Below, piece by piece: positions 9,098 through 19,249 of a DNA stretch of 64,000 nucleotides. Each line of letters starts with the position of its first letter. Position 1 is the first letter of the stretch. The stretch comes from Tangfeifania diversioriginum (GTDB taxonomy: Bacteria > Bacteroidota > Bacteroidia > Bacteroidales > Prolixibacteraceae): assembly GCA_945873105.1 (NCBI GenBank), contig CAMCBW010000034.1, positions 1-64,000 on the forward strand. Direction: 5' to 3'. The notes under the pieces were generated by a model. That model worked only from the letters and a program-made list of their open reading frames with translations, was not told the origin of the DNA and made no database searches. The position numbers and the translations under genes were made by a program.

Positions 9098-11038
9098 TTA
9101 TTTATAACTCCTTTGGGTAAGCTGGATGGTCTCGAAGGTAAGTTCCTCCTTGTGGAGAACGGGTGCTTCATCTACGCCCCTGAACTCCCATGCAGCTACA
9201 TAGGCAAAATTATCATCGTCGCGTTTGGCTTCACCCTCTTCGGTGGCCGACTCTTCACGGAAATGGCCGCCACACGACTCATTTCTGTTGAGGGCATCGC
9301 GGGCAAGCAGTTCTCCAAGTTCGAGAAAATCTGCAACACGACCGGCTTTTTCCAGTTCAGGATTTACATTTTTGAGTTCTCCGGGAACCAGCAGGTCGGA
9401 ATAAAATGCCTTCCTCAGTTTCTGGATCTCCTCAATGGCCGTCTTCAATCCGGCTTCGTTCCGCGACATTCCAACATGATCCCAAAGGATAGTTCCCAGT
9501 TTTTTGTGGAAATGGTCAACAGGGGTCTTCCCTTTGATGTTGAATAATTTCTCCAGCCGGCCTACTACTGCCTTTTCAGCAGCTTCAAACTCCGGCAGAT
9601 TGGTGTTGATCTTCGGAACCATGATCTCTCCGCCAAGGTAATCCCCAATGGTGTAAGGAAGTACGAAATATCCATCGGCCAGTCCCTGCATCAGGGCAGA
9701 GGCTCCCAGCCGGTTGGCTCCGTGATCCGAAAAGTTGGCTTCGCCAAGGGAATAGAGACCTGGGATGGAGGTCATCAGGTTGTAATCGACCCAGGTACCG
9801 CCCATGGTATAGTGGATGGCAGGATAGATCTGCATGGGTTCCTTGTAGGGATCCACATCTGTAATTTTTTCATACATCTGGAAGAGGTTGCCGTACCGCT
9901 TGGCGATGGTGTCGCGGCCAAGTCTTTGAATGGCATATTTAAAATCGAGAAATACAGCCATTCCCTCCTTGTTTACGCCAAAGCCGGCATCGCAGCGCTC
10001 TTTGGCTGCCCGGGATGCCACATCACGCGGGACGAGGTTTCCATAGGAAGGATACCTGCGCTCCAGGTAAAAGTCGCGATCCTCATCAACAATATCATTG
10101 GGTTTGATCTCTCCTTTTCTCAGTTTCGCTGCGTCCTCCTTTTTCCGGGGTACCCAAACACGGCCATCGTTGCGCAAAGACTCCGACATCAGCGTAAGTT
10201 TGGATTGCTGCGATCCGTGAACTGGGATGCAGGTGGGGTGAATCTGTACGTAACAGGGATTGGCGAAATAGGCCCCCTTCTTGTAGGCTACCCATGATGC
10301 GGAGGCATTGCAACCCATCGCGTTGGTAGAGAGAAAGAAAACATTTCCGTATCCTCCGGTTGCCAGAACCACTGCATGGGCACCAAACCGCTTCACCTCG
10401 CCGGTTACCATGTCCCGTGCGATGATGCCACGCGCTTTTCCGTCGACCACTACGACGTCCATCATTTCGTGACGGGTGTGCATTTTTACAGTCCCCTCAT
10501 TGATTTGCCGGTTCAAAGCCGAATAGGCTCCCAGCAACAACTGTTGGCCTGTCTGACCGCGGGCGTAAAAAGTACGGCTGACCAGTACTCCCCCAAAAGA
10601 CCGGTTGGACAATGTTCCACCGTATTCGCGGGCAAACGGAACACCTTGTGCCACACATTGGTCGATGATGTTGGGAGAGACCTCTGCCAAACGGTGAACG
10701 TTGGCTTCGCGTGCACGGTAGTCGCCACCCTTGATGGTGTCATAAAATAATCGGTAGACAGAATCGTTGTCGTTCTGGTAATTCTTGGCCGCATTGATGC
10801 CACCCTGGGCAGCGATGGAGTGTGCCCTTCTGGGACTATCCTGGTAACAGAATGCCGTTACATTGTAACCCAGTTCCGCAAGGGAAGCTGCTGCAGATGC
10901 ACCGGCCAAACCTGTGCCTACTACAATTACATCCAATTTGCGCTTGTTGGCCGGACTGACAACTTTGATCTTTGCCTTGTGGTTTGACCATTTTTCGGCA
11001 ATAGGTCCGGATGGTATTTTTGAATTCAGGTCGCTCAT
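9098..11038 (-). CDS. sdhA: Succinate dehydrogenase/fumarate reductase flavoprotein subunit
   Basis: Catalytic subunit that interconverts succinate and fumarate with covalently bound FAD. 646 residues from the ATG at 11038. Near the N-terminus is the FAD dinucleotide-binding motif [20 protein letters not shown], followed by [20 protein letters not shown] with the FAD-linking His, then HPTCIPVHG and [11 protein letters not shown] of the active site. The length and the [17 protein letters not shown] insertion match the Bacteroidota/Chlorobi type of complex II that pairs with a single b558 membrane anchor. It lies between sdhC (24-bp gap) and sdhB. Confidence 0.96.
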   Translation of the reverse strand: MSDLNSKIPSGPIAEKWSNHKAKIKVVSPANKRKLDVIVVGTGLAGASAAASLAELGYNVTAFCYQDSPRRAHSIAAQGGINAAKNYQNDNDSVYRLFYDTIKGGDYRAREANVHRLAEVSPNIIDQCVAQGVPFAREYGGTLSNRSFGGVLVSRTFYARGQTGQQLLLGAYSALNRQINEGTVKMHTRHEMMDVVVVDGKARGIIARDMVTGEVKRFGAHAVVLATGGYGNVFFLSTNAMGCNASASWVAYKKGAYFANPCYVQIHPTCIPVHGSQQSKLTLMSESLRNDGRVWVPRKKEDAAKLRKGEIKPNDIVDEDRDFYLERRYPSYGNLVPRDVASRAAKERCDAGFGVNKEGMAVFLDFKYAIQRLGRDTIAKRYGNLFQMYEKITDVDPYKEPMQIYPAIHYTMGGTWVDYNLMTSIPGLYSLGEANFSDHGANRLGASALMQGLADGYFVLPYTIGDYLGGEIMVPKINTNLPEFEAAEKAVVGRLEKLFNIKGKTPVDHFHKKLGTILWDHVGMSRNEAGLKTAIEEIQKLRKAFYSDLLVPGELKNVNPELEKAGRVADFLELGELLARDALNRNESCGGHFREESATEEGEAKRDDDNFAYVAAWEFRGVDEAPVLHKEELTFETIQLTQRSYK

Positions 11039-11062
11039 ATCTTGGAAACTTTGAATTTCATT

Positions 11063-11743
11063 TTAGAATTTGATCATGAAGTAAATGGGTATGTAGGCAA
11101 ATCCTGCGGCAAATACAACCCCGATGGCGACTGCCAAAAATTTCAGCCTTTTCAGCCAGATCTGGTTACTGAAGCCGATGGTCTGGAATGCACTCCAGAA
11201 ACCATGACTGATGTGCAGACCAACCAGAATGCCACCGATCATGTAAAGTACATTGTACAGCGGATTCATAAACAGGTTGCTTACCAGGGCATAGGCATTG
11301 TGCATCTCCACACCGCCCACATTGACACTGGTTAGCAATGGATCACCCGTAAATTTCATCTTGATCCAGAAATTGACCAGGTGTATTACCAGGAAAACCA
11401 ATACCATTGCCCCCAAAATAAACATGTTCTTGGCAGGAGCCCACCAGCTTAGCAACTGGTCGCCGTACGCATACTTTTGGGGCCGGGCACGCATGTTTTC
11501 GAGGGTGATCCAGGCCGACCAGATGATGTGGACCACAAATCCAACTGCAAGCACTGGCTCCATGATTTTGATCAATGGATTTGTTGCCATAAAATGGGCA
11601 GCAAGGTTGAATAGATTTCCGGAATCATCGAACGTCAAAAACAGGTTCAAAGTGAGGTGGATGCAGAGAAATGAGATCAGAAAGAGACCCGTGATGCTCA
11701 TTAATAATTTACGCCCGATGGAGGCGCTCATGAAACTGCTCAT
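11063..11743 (-). CDS. sdhC: Succinate dehydrogenase cytochrome b558 membrane anchor
   Basis: Single membrane anchor of a type-B complex II. 226 residues with about five hydrophobic segments. His residues inside or beside the helices (CIHLTLNLFL, GFVVHIIWSAW, FLVIHLVNFWI, GLHISHGFWSAF) are candidate ligands for two b-type haems. The start MSSFMSASIGRKLLMSITG, with the SIGRK motif, is characteristic of the b558 family. It is the first gene of sdhCAB and lies directly downstream of a near-consensus Bacteroidota promoter (11793-11823). Confidence 0.95.
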   Translation of the reverse strand: MSSFMSASIGRKLLMSITGLFLISFLCIHLTLNLFLTFDDSGNLFNLAAHFMATNPLIKIMEPVLAVGFVVHIIWSAWITLENMRARPQKYAYGDQLLSWWAPAKNMFILGAMVLVFLVIHLVNFWIKMKFTGDPLLTSVNVGGVEMHNAYALVSNLFMNPLYNVLYMIGGILVGLHISHGFWSAFQTIGFSNQIWLKRLKFLAVAIGVVFAAGFAYIPIYFMIKF

Positions 11744-11792
11744 AAAAACTTGTATTAATTAATATTGAAGAATACTCCATTTTAACATCGTC

Positions 11793-11823
11793 CAAAATTA
11801 AAGGTTGATGCTTGGTAAAACAA
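11793..11823 (-). promoter_or_regulatory. Bacteroidota-type promoter of sdhCAB
   Basis: On the minus strand a TTG (11821-11823) is followed by a 20-base spacer and TAATTTTG (11793-11800), a full match to the -33 TTG and -7 TAnnTTTG consensus of the primary sigma factor in Bacteroidota. The expected start of transcription is near 11786, about 43 bases before the sdhC ATG. Confidence 0.75.
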
Positions 11824-12049
11824 ATTGCGGATGGATAAAGATATAATTTATATTCTTTCTATGCATAGCCGGGAGGTTACAGATACACCCTTTTCATCGG
11901 GGCTTTGTTGTAGAATGCATACGGTTCATGCATTGCAATCGAGTTGCATGACATTTTTAAAGCGTTAAAAATCGTAAAATAAATTTTCTTACTGTTACCT
12001 TTTTGTACTTCCGACCGTTCAAGTGGAAGTAATGCAATTAGATACAAGT
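11824..12049. other. Divergent intergenic region sdhC / TonB receptor
   Basis: An AT-rich gap between two divergent genes. Apart from the sdh promoter at its left side I see only a weak -7-like TACCTTTT near 11996 for the TonB receptor, with no TTG at the right distance. No RNA gene or hairpin stands out. Confidence 0.4.
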
Positions 12050-14437
12050 ATGAAAAATTATATGCTCCTGCTTTCCTTGTTTTTTGTGGTCTCTGTTTCG
12101 GCCCAGAAGCCGGCTGCTACCATCAAGGGAAGGATTTACAATGCCAAAAACAATGAACCTGTTGAGTTTGCCACAGTGGTCATCCAAAATACGGTAAATG
12201 GCACCAACAGTGATTTGGAAGGGAACTTCCTTTTGAAGGATGTGGCTCCCGGATTTTACCAGTTAAAGGTATCGGCCATCGGTTTCAAAACCTATATCTC
12301 TGAGACATTCAGGATTACCCTGGCAGCTGGTGCCACCATCAACATTCCCCTGGAGGAGGATGATGTTCAGCTGGATGAGATCGTTGTTCGTCCCAATTTC
12401 TTCCCCAAAAGGGAGGAGAGTCCAACTTCCCTGCGCACCATTGGGATTGACGAAATTGAAAAAAATCCAGGCGGAAACCGCGACATCACCAAGGTGATAC
12501 AATCTTTTCCGGGAGTCTCCTCTGCTGCATCGTTCAGAAATGATGTGATTGTCCGGGGGGGTGGTCCGAGTGAAAACAAATTCTACCTCGACGGGGTTGA
12601 GATTCCTAATCTGAACCACTTTGCGACCCAGGGTGCTTCTGGCGGACCTGCCGGGATCATCAATGTCGATTTTGTAAGGGAGGTGAATTTCTTCTCCGGT
12701 GCTTTCCCTTCTGCCCGTGGCAACGCAATGAGTTCTGTACTCGAATTTACCCAGAAGAATGCCAACACCGAAAAGCCAAAGTTCAGGGCCACCATCGGGG
12801 CTTCGGACCTAGCCTTCTCCTCTGAGGGGCCGCTTTCATCCAATACAACCTATCTTGCATCAGTCAGAAGGTCTTACCTGCAACTTTTGTTTAGTGCACT
12901 GAAGCTTCCCTTCCTGCCGACTTACAACGATTTTCAATTTAAAGTTAAAACGAAGATCAATGACAAGACAGAACTTTCCTTCATCGGGTTGGGCGCATTG
13001 GACAATTCAGAGCTCAACCTTGAAGCCAATGAGACAGAGGAGCAACGCTTTATTCTGAGTTATCTTCCCGAAAACAATCAATGGAATTACACCCTTGGCG
13101 TCGTATTGAAACATTACAATGCCTCCGGTTACAATACCTATGTTGTAAGCCACAATACGCTCAACAACCAGCAAATCAAGTACCAGGATAACATCAAGGA
13201 TCCAGCCAACCTTATTCTGGATTATGACTCCCGTGAAAGTGAATCTAAATTCAGGTTTGAACACTACTACCTTTCCAAAACCAAATACAAAATTACCTAT
13301 GGAGCTGATCTTCAATATGCAAAGTATTACAACAATACTTACCAGGAAGTCTATGCAAACGGGAATGCTCAGCCATTCCAATATTTGTCGAACCTTGATT
13401 TTGTTAAATACGGTTTTTTTGGTCAGGTTTCGAGGGAGGTATTTGACCAGCGACTGAAGTTGTCGCTGGGCCTGAGAGGCGATGGAAACAGCTTCTCCTC
13501 AAAAATGGCCAATCCACTGAGCAATCTTTCGCCGAGGGCCTCTGCCAGTTACCAGTTGGGAGGAAGAACCTCCCTGAACGTCAATGCCGGAAGATACAGG
13601 CAACTACCTGCCTACACCACCTTGGGTTTCCGCAACAGCACAGGGGTGTTGGTAAACAAGGAGAATGGGGTGCAGATGATCGGAGCCAACCACCTGGTGG
13701 CGGGAATCGATTTCCGTCCAAACAGTACCACCCAATTGTCGCTGGAGGGGTTTTACAAGGGATATGACCATTACCCTTTTTCGGTAAGGGATTCCGTTTC
13801 GCTTGCCAGCAAGGGTGCCGATTTTGAAGTTTTCGGGAATGAAGAGGTAACCTCATCCAGCAAAGGCCGCGCATACGGGGCAGAGATTTTGGCCCGTTAC
13901 AAAGATCTTTTTGGGTTTAAGGGTGTCATGACTTATACCTATGTGAGGAGTGAATTTACGGATATCAGGGGTGAGTATATCCCCTCAGCGTGGGACAACC
14001 GCCACCTTTTCACAGTAACGGCTACACGTTCCCTTAAAAGGAATTGGGATTTGGGTTTCAAATGGAGGTTTATTGGAGGTTCACCCTACACTCCCTGGGA
14101 CATGGATAAATCTTCTATTAAAACGGCCTGGGATGCGCAGGGCAGGGGATATCTCGATTACGGCAAATTCAACAAGGAGCGTCTTGGCGCATTTCAGCAA
14201 TTGGATCTTCGGATAGATAAGGCATACTATTACAAAAACTGGTCCATGATGTTCTATTTCGACGTACAGAACGCCTACAATTTCCAGTATGACAATCCGC
14301 CAACCCTCTTGCTTCAAACCGATAACGATGGGAAGCCGCAGACGGATCCCAACGATGCCTCAAGGTATTTGCTCAAGACCATTGCCTCTACCTCAGGGAC
14401 GATTTTACCCACCATTGGCATAATGATCGAATTCTAG
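12050..14437 (+). CDS. TonB-dependent receptor with N-terminal carboxypeptidase-like regulatory domain
   Basis: Outer-membrane importer energised by TonB. About 795 residues from the ATG at 12050 (MKNYMLLLSLFFVVSVSAQ signal peptide); a GTG further up at 12023 is less likely. Residues about 25-110 form the carboxypeptidase-D regulatory-like beta-sandwich (IKGRIYNAKNNEPVEFATV), followed by the plug domain (RDITKVIQSFPGVSSA, VIVRGGGPSENKFYLDGVEI) and a 22-strand barrel ending in the aromatic tail PTIGIMIEF. No SusD lipoprotein follows, so this is probably a stand-alone receptor and not a glycan SusCD pair. The ligand cannot be inferred. Confidence 0.9.
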   Translation: MKNYMLLLSLFFVVSVSAQKPAATIKGRIYNAKNNEPVEFATVVIQNTVNGTNSDLEGNFLLKDVAPGFYQLKVSAIGFKTYISETFRITLAAGATINIPLEEDDVQLDEIVVRPNFFPKREESPTSLRTIGIDEIEKNPGGNRDITKVIQSFPGVSSAASFRNDVIVRGGGPSENKFYLDGVEIPNLNHFATQGASGGPAGIINVDFVREVNFFSGAFPSARGNAMSSVLEFTQKNANTEKPKFRATIGASDLAFSSEGPLSSNTTYLASVRRSYLQLLFSALKLPFLPTYNDFQFKVKTKINDKTELSFIGLGALDNSELNLEANETEEQRFILSYLPENNQWNYTLGVVLKHYNASGYNTYVVSHNTLNNQQIKYQDNIKDPANLILDYDSRESESKFRFEHYYLSKTKYKITYGADLQYAKYYNNTYQEVYANGNAQPFQYLSNLDFVKYGFFGQVSREVFDQRLKLSLGLRGDGNSFSSKMANPLSNLSPRASASYQLGGRTSLNVNAGRYRQLPAYTTLGFRNSTGVLVNKENGVQMIGANHLVAGIDFRPNSTTQLSLEGFYKGYDHYPFSVRDSVSLASKGADFEVFGNEEVTSSSKGRAYGAEILARYKDLFGFKGVMTYTYVRSEFTDIRGEYIPSAWDNRHLFTVTATRSLKRNWDLGFKWRFIGGSPYTPWDMDKSSIKTAWDAQGRGYLDYGKFNKERLGAFQQLDLRIDKAYYYKNWSMMFYFDVQNAYNFQYDNPPTLLLQTDNDGKPQTDPNDASRYLLKTIASTSGTILPTIGIMIEF

Positions 14438-14569
14438 TGCAATTTTGAAATCTCCTAAAATTTCCTTAACTTGTGAATAATGAGGAGGTCAAGAACCAAT
14501 TCTCCAATTGTTTTCACCCATTTACAACAGGGCTAACAGACTTTGTTGAACATTAAATGATTTAAATAC

Positions 14570-14601
14570 TTGGAAGTTAGGTTTTGATTTTCGTTACTTT
14601 G
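14570..14601 (+). promoter_or_regulatory. Probable promoter of topA
   Basis: A TTG (14570-14572), a 21-base spacer and TTACTTTG (14594-14601) match the Bacteroidota -33/-7 consensus at all but one position. The predicted start falls about 33 bases before the topA ATG. Confidence 0.5.
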
Positions 14602-14641
14602 CAAAGTTTTTAAAAAGTCACTGGTCATTTATGTTCGCATT

Positions 14642-16972
14642 ATGGAAGAAAATCTGGTTATCGTTGAGTCTCCTGCCAAGGCAAAAACTATTGAGAAATT
14701 TTTGGGCAAAGATTATCTTGTCAAATCCAGTTTCGGTCACATCCGCGATCTGGACAAGAAGGATTTTGGCGTAGACCTCAACAACCGGTATCAACCCAAC
14801 TACATTGTTTCGGAAGACAAGAAAAAGGTGGTAGCCGATTTGAAAAAAGTGGCCAAAACTGCCAAAACCATCTGGATCGCCTCGGACGAGGACCGTGAAG
14901 GAGAGGCAATTGCCTGGCACCTGATGGAGGTTTTGAAGTTGAATCCCGATACGACCAAACGGATTGTTTTCCATGAAATTACAAAGGATGCCATCCAGCA
15001 TGCGATCGCAAATCCCCGTCACCTGGACAAAAATCTGGTGGATGCGCAGCAGGCTCGGAGAATTTTGGACCGTCTTGTTGGTTTTGAGATCTCCCCGGTA
15101 TTGTGGAAAAAGGTTAAACCCTCCCTCTCCGCTGGCCGTGTTCAGTCGGTAGCGGTTCGGTTGATCGTTGAAAGGGAGCGGGAGATTACCAGTACAGATT
15201 CGGTTCCCTATTTTAAGGTGACTGCACTTTTTGTTGTGCCAGAGAAATCCGGTAAGCTTACTTTGCTCAAAGCAGAATGTTCTGAGCGGTTTGAAAAGGA
15301 GGGGGAAGCGTCCAGCTTTCTTCAGAAATGCAGCAAGGCTGAGTTTGTGATTGGGGACATCGTGACCAAACCTGCCAAGAAATCTCCGGCACCTCCTTTC
15401 ACCACCTCTACCCTTCAACAGGAGGCCAGCAGGAAGATGGGATTCCCTGTTTCACTTACCATGTCTGTGGCACAGCGTCTTTATGAAGCCGGTAAGATTA
15501 CCTACATGCGTACAGATTCAACCAATCTTTCGCAGTCGGCACTGAATGGTGCCAAAAAGAAGATCATTGAGACCTACGGAGAAGAATACCTTAAGATACG
15601 ACATTACAAAACAAATGCCAAAGGTGCCCAGGAGGCACATGAGGCCATACGTCCTACCAATTTTTTTGAAGAGGAGGTCGATGGATCGGCCCAGGAACAG
15701 AAATTGTACAGCCTGATCTGGAAAAGGACACTGGCCTCCCAGATGGCTGATGCGGAATTGGAGCGTACCAATGTAACCATCAAAGTTTCCAATGCGACTG
15801 AGCGTTTTCTGGCCACGGGCGAAGTGCTTAAATTTGATGGTTTCCTGGGTGTTTACCTTGAATCAAGTGATGATGAAAATCTCACGGATGAAGAGAAGGG
15901 ATTGCTTCCCCCTCTGGCCGTGCATCAGAAACTGGAACCTGAATCGATCATGGCATTGCAGCGTTTTACATTAAAACCGCCACGTTACACAGAGGCAAGC
16001 CTGGTCAAGAAACTGGAAGAGCTGGGCATTGGCCGGCCTTCTACCTACGCACCGACCATTACCACCATTCAGCAAAGAGATTATGTGGTCAAGGAGGACC
16101 GTCCGGGAACTGAAAGGCAATATGTCAAAATGGTTTTGAGAGCAGGGAGTATCAAACATGAAGTGAAAACAGAAGTTGCTGGTACTGAAAAGTCCAAACT
16201 TTTTCCCACTGATATCGGATTGGTCGTCAATGATTTTCTGATGAAGCATTTCGAACCGATTGTCGATTTCAATTTTACTGCCTCTGTGGAGAAGCAGTTT
16301 GATGAGATCGCGGAAGGGGTGCTGGTATGGCAGGAGATGATCGATGATTTTTATCTTCCATTCCACCGCCAGATCGTAGATGCCCTTGCGAATTCAGAGC
16401 GTGCCAGGGGAGAGCGGCTTTTGGGAGTGGATCCTGCATCCGGCAAAAATGTGACGGCAAAAATTGGTCGGTTTGGTCCCTTTATACAGTTGGGTGAGAC
16501 GTCCGAAGATGGAAGTGAAAAACCTGTTTTTGCCAGTCTCCAACAAGGACAAAGTATTGAGACCATAACACTTGAGCAGGGGTTGAAACTGTTTGACCTT
16601 CCCCGGGAACTAGGAGAGTTTGAAGGCAAGAAGGTGACGGTCGGAATTGGGAAATTTGGTCCATATGTAAAACATGATTCCAATTTTGCCTCCCTGAAAA
16701 AGGGGGTAGATGACCCTTATACCGTGGTGATTGGCAGGGCCATTGAACTGATCGTAGAACGGCGGGAAAAGATCTCAAACTCGCTGTTGAAGAGTTTTAA
16801 TGAGGATCCTGAAATCAAGGTATTGCAGGGGAGATGGGGCCCCTACATCTCCTACAAGAAACAAAATATCAAGCTCAAAAAAGGGATTACCCTGGAGCAG
16901 CTCACCTATCCGGTTTGCAAGGAGGTGGTGGATGCTGAGTATAAAAAGCCCAAACAGAAAAAGTCCAAATAG
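14642..16972 (+). CDS. topA: DNA topoisomerase I (type IA)
   Basis: Relaxes negative supercoils by passing one strand through a transient nick. 776 residues. The Toprim domain has NLVIVESPAKAKTIEKFLG with the catalytic Glu9 and ASDEDREGEAIAWH with Asp82/Asp84. The active-site tyrosine is Tyr288 in GKITYMRTDSTNLS. The C-terminal third replaces the zinc fingers of the Escherichia coli enzyme by glycine/aromatic repeats (IGRFGPFIQLG, IGKFGPYVKH, GRWGPYISYK), the usual form in Bacteroidota. It ends in a Lys-rich tail (KKPKQKKSK). The arginase-like gene and the T9SS genes follow on the same strand. Confidence 0.97.
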   Translation: MEENLVIVESPAKAKTIEKFLGKDYLVKSSFGHIRDLDKKDFGVDLNNRYQPNYIVSEDKKKVVADLKKVAKTAKTIWIASDEDREGEAIAWHLMEVLKLNPDTTKRIVFHEITKDAIQHAIANPRHLDKNLVDAQQARRILDRLVGFEISPVLWKKVKPSLSAGRVQSVAVRLIVEREREITSTDSVPYFKVTALFVVPEKSGKLTLLKAECSERFEKEGEASSFLQKCSKAEFVIGDIVTKPAKKSPAPPFTTSTLQQEASRKMGFPVSLTMSVAQRLYEAGKITYMRTDSTNLSQSALNGAKKKIIETYGEEYLKIRHYKTNAKGAQEAHEAIRPTNFFEEEVDGSAQEQKLYSLIWKRTLASQMADAELERTNVTIKVSNATERFLATGEVLKFDGFLGVYLESSDDENLTDEEKGLLPPLAVHQKLEPESIMALQRFTLKPPRYTEASLVKKLEELGIGRPSTYAPTITTIQQRDYVVKEDRPGTERQYVKMVLRAGSIKHEVKTEVAGTEKSKLFPTDIGLVVNDFLMKHFEPIVDFNFTASVEKQFDEIAEGVLVWQEMIDDFYLPFHRQIVDALANSERARGERLLGVDPASGKNVTAKIGRFGPFIQLGETSEDGSEKPVFASLQQGQSIETITLEQGLKLFDLPRELGEFEGKKVTVGIGKFGPYVKHDSNFASLKKGVDDPYTVVIGRAIELIVERREKISNSLLKSFNEDPEIKVLQGRWGPYISYKKQNIKLKKGITLEQLTYPVCKEVVDAEYKKPKQKKSK

Positions 16973-17036
16973 AAATTATTGCCCAAGGGAGTAATATTGC
17001 TGAAAGTTTTTTATATTGTCGGTAAAACCAGAACAC

Positions 17037-18164
17037 ATGTTGAAGGAGCTTATTACCCCAGTGAGATCGTTACCGGTAGTTAAAAAATTCATTGGAGATC
17101 AGGACAGTCTGGGTACTGCGCTAAAAAATTCAGTTTGGGATGAATCTGATCTCCCGGATGTTGCCATTGTGGGAATTGCTGATGACAGGCTCTCCTCCGC
17201 CTACTCCTACGGTGCTTCACCCGATGCCATTCGTGAGAAGTTATACAGGCTTACCGGGTTTTCGGCTCCTTTCCGGTTGGTGGACCTTGGAAATATCAAA
17301 ACAGGTACGGAAGTGAGTGATACTTTCGCTGCTGTACGTGTGGTGGCTGAGGAGTTGTCAGCACTCGGTGTTCCTTTGTTGATACTGGGGGGCAACCAGA
17401 GTTATACCGTTCCACTGCTGGAAGGCATGGAAAAGAAAGAGACCGTATTGACGCTGGTGGATGATCGCCTTGACAATCTTTCGCTGGATGACAGTCCGGC
17501 AGATGACCTCTTCCTCCACAACCTCTCCACTGAAACAATTGTCAATGCCATGGGTGTGCAGTCGTTCTTTGTTGCACCCGACTCCAGGGAAACCTTTGCT
17601 GCGGAGTTCAAAGGATCCCTCTTGACCCTGGGGGAGTTGAGAAATGGTCTGGAGGAGATGGAACCCTTTCTGCGGGAGAGCGATTTGGTAAGCTTTGATT
17701 TTGGTTCTCTCAAGCTTTGCGAAGCCCCTGGTCAAACCAGGGTATCCCCCAATGGTCTTACCGGGGAAGAGGCATGCCAGTTGGCCTGGTATTCGGGAAT
17801 TTCAACCAGCCCGGGTTGGTTTGCACTTTTTGGCTACACTCCCGGTAGGGATCCTGAAGGGATTGGAGCCATGATGGCGGCCCAAATTTGTTGGTATTTC
17901 CTCAATGGCAGATCCAGAAGAATCGATGACATCCCTCAGGATGAGGCTATTGATTTTTTGCATTTCATCGTTCCAATTGAGGGAATTCCTGAACCTGTCA
18001 CTTTCCTCAAGCATCCGGTATCCAAAAGATGGTGGATGGAGGTGCCCTCTCCGGATTGCGAATTCTTCCCTCACAGGATCCCTTGTTCAAAAAGGGATTA
18101 CCGCCTTGCATGCAAGAACGAGATTCCCGATCGGTGGTGGACCTCTTTTAACAGGAGTTGCTGA
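17037..18164 (+). CDS. Arginase/formimidoylglutamase-fold protein with degenerate metal site
   Basis: About 375 residues. The ATG at 17037 (MLKELITPVRSLP) is chosen; a TTG at 17016 would add seven residues. The overall pattern is that of the ureohydrolase family: LLILGGNQSYTVPLL, TLVDDRLDNL, LVSFDFGSLK and a late GYTPGRDPEG. The residues that bind the two Mn ions are altered. GGxH has become GGNQ, DAHxD has become DDRLD (His to Arg), and the DxD of the usual SxDxDxxDP has become DFG. Hydrolysis of a guanidino or formimino group therefore looks unlikely. It sits directly before porP/sprF and gldKLMN, an arrangement I recall from other Bacteroidota, so a structural or regulatory role tied to secretion is an inference. 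Confidence 0.75.
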   Translation: MLKELITPVRSLPVVKKFIGDQDSLGTALKNSVWDESDLPDVAIVGIADDRLSSAYSYGASPDAIREKLYRLTGFSAPFRLVDLGNIKTGTEVSDTFAAVRVVAEELSALGVPLLILGGNQSYTVPLLEGMEKKETVLTLVDDRLDNLSLDDSPADDLFLHNLSTETIVNAMGVQSFFVAPDSRETFAAEFKGSLLTLGELRNGLEEMEPFLRESDLVSFDFGSLKLCEAPGQTRVSPNGLTGEEACQLAWYSGISTSPGWFALFGYTPGRDPEGIGAMMAAQICWYFLNGRSRRIDDIPQDEAIDFLHFIVPIEGIPEPVTFLKHPVSKRWWMEVPSPDCEFFPHRIPCSKRDYRLACKNEIPDRWWTSFNRSC

Positions 18165-18275
18165 ATGAAGCCCCTATACCATCTGGCTCCGGTGAATGAC
18201 GGTGGCAGCTTGAAGGCTGCGCTCATCCGAAAACGTCAATATTTTTCAAAATTTTTGAAGAATGAATTCCGGCAG

Positions 18276-19217
18276 ATGAAAATTAGTCTGGTTTTGCTGG
18301 TTTTACTAAATATATGTACTTTTACCGCGAATGGCCAGCAGGATCCACAGGTAAGTCAGCACATGTTCAACCATTTGATGGTAAATCCGGGGTTTGCTGG
18401 TAATTCAGGAGAGATCAACCTGATGTTGCTCAACAGGCAACAGTGGGTTGGGTTTCCGGGGGCGCCTGTGACCTCTGTATTCCAGACGGATGGGGCGCTT
18501 AAATTGATAGGTGATCGTGATGGATTGGGTTTCACGGTAGTGAAGGATGCCATAGGATATGAAAGCAATGTCACCTTTGGCATAAACTATGCTTACCGGT
18601 TCAAACTTGGGTCAGGCCATCTGGGATGCGGATTTTCAGCAGGAATGATGAACAAAAACCTCACTCCCGGCTGGACGGCAACTCCCGGCGGAGATTTGGT
18701 TGACGGCTCGGATCCGTCGTTGCCAAAACAGGAGGTGAACGGAGTTTTGACAGATTTTGGGGCAGGACTATTTTACAGACATCAAAAGTATTATCTTGCG
18801 ATTTCATCCACCCATCTGAATCAACCATCGTTTGATTTTGAAGAGACTGGACACTATTCGCTGAGAAGACATTATTACCTAACCGGGGGATACAACAAAG
18901 AGATGGCGGATGACCGTTTTCTTGTCCAACCTTCGTTCTTTGTGAAGAGTGATGGTAGCACTTCTCAGGTAGATCTTGATCTTTTACTGCGTTACAATAA
19001 GAGATTTTGGGGTGGCATCGGGTACAGGATCAAAGACGCGGTAGTGGTTTTTTTGGGCTTTGAGATGCTAAACGGATTGAAAATAGGGTATTCTTACGAT
19101 CTGAATACCTCTGTAATATCGAGCTATAATACTGGTTCTCATGAACTTTTTGTGTCGTATGCTGTTCTGTTAAATAAAAATAGAGGTCAAAAAACCAAAA
19201 GTGTAAGGTTTTTATAA
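18276..19217 (+). CDS. porP: PorP/SprF-family type IX secretion outer-membrane protein
   Basis: The start is put at the ATG at 18276, which gives a signal peptide (MKISLVLLVLLNICTFTANGQ); the frame is open back to 18165, but those 37 residues show no signal-like property. The mature protein begins QDPQVSQHMFNHLMVNPGFAGNSG, the hallmark of the PorP/SprF family, and continues as an outer-membrane barrel of about 290 residues. PorP helps link the GldK/GldN ring to the outer membrane and to some surface proteins in the type IX system. It is followed 32 bp on by gldK, the usual order porP-K-L-M-N. Confidence 0.92.
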   Translation: MKISLVLLVLLNICTFTANGQQDPQVSQHMFNHLMVNPGFAGNSGEINLMLLNRQQWVGFPGAPVTSVFQTDGALKLIGDRDGLGFTVVKDAIGYESNVTFGINYAYRFKLGSGHLGCGFSAGMMNKNLTPGWTATPGGDLVDGSDPSLPKQEVNGVLTDFGAGLFYRHQKYYLAISSTHLNQPSFDFEETGHYSLRRHYYLTGGYNKEMADDRFLVQPSFFVKSDGSTSQVDLDLLLRYNKRFWGGIGYRIKDAVVVFLGFEMLNGLKIGYSYDLNTSVISSYNTGSHELFVSYAVLLNKNRGQKTKSVRFL

Positions 19218-19222
19218 CTTTG
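19215..19222 (+). promoter_or_regulatory. Possible internal promoter (-7 element) before gldK
   Basis: TAACTTTG overlaps the porP stop codon and matches the Bacteroidota -7 consensus exactly. No TTG is seen 19-21 bases further up, so this may be a weak or regulated promoter, or chance. Confidence 0.3.
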
Positions 19223-19249
19223 GAATGAAAAAATAGTGGTTCACAAGAT

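Noticed and set aside
12023-12049. Upstream GTG start of the TonB receptor
   Set aside because: It would put nine polar residues before the signal peptide; the ATG at 12050 fits better.
18165-18275. ATG at 18165 as the start of porP
   Set aside because: The 37 extra residues are charged and would bury the signal peptide that begins at 18276.
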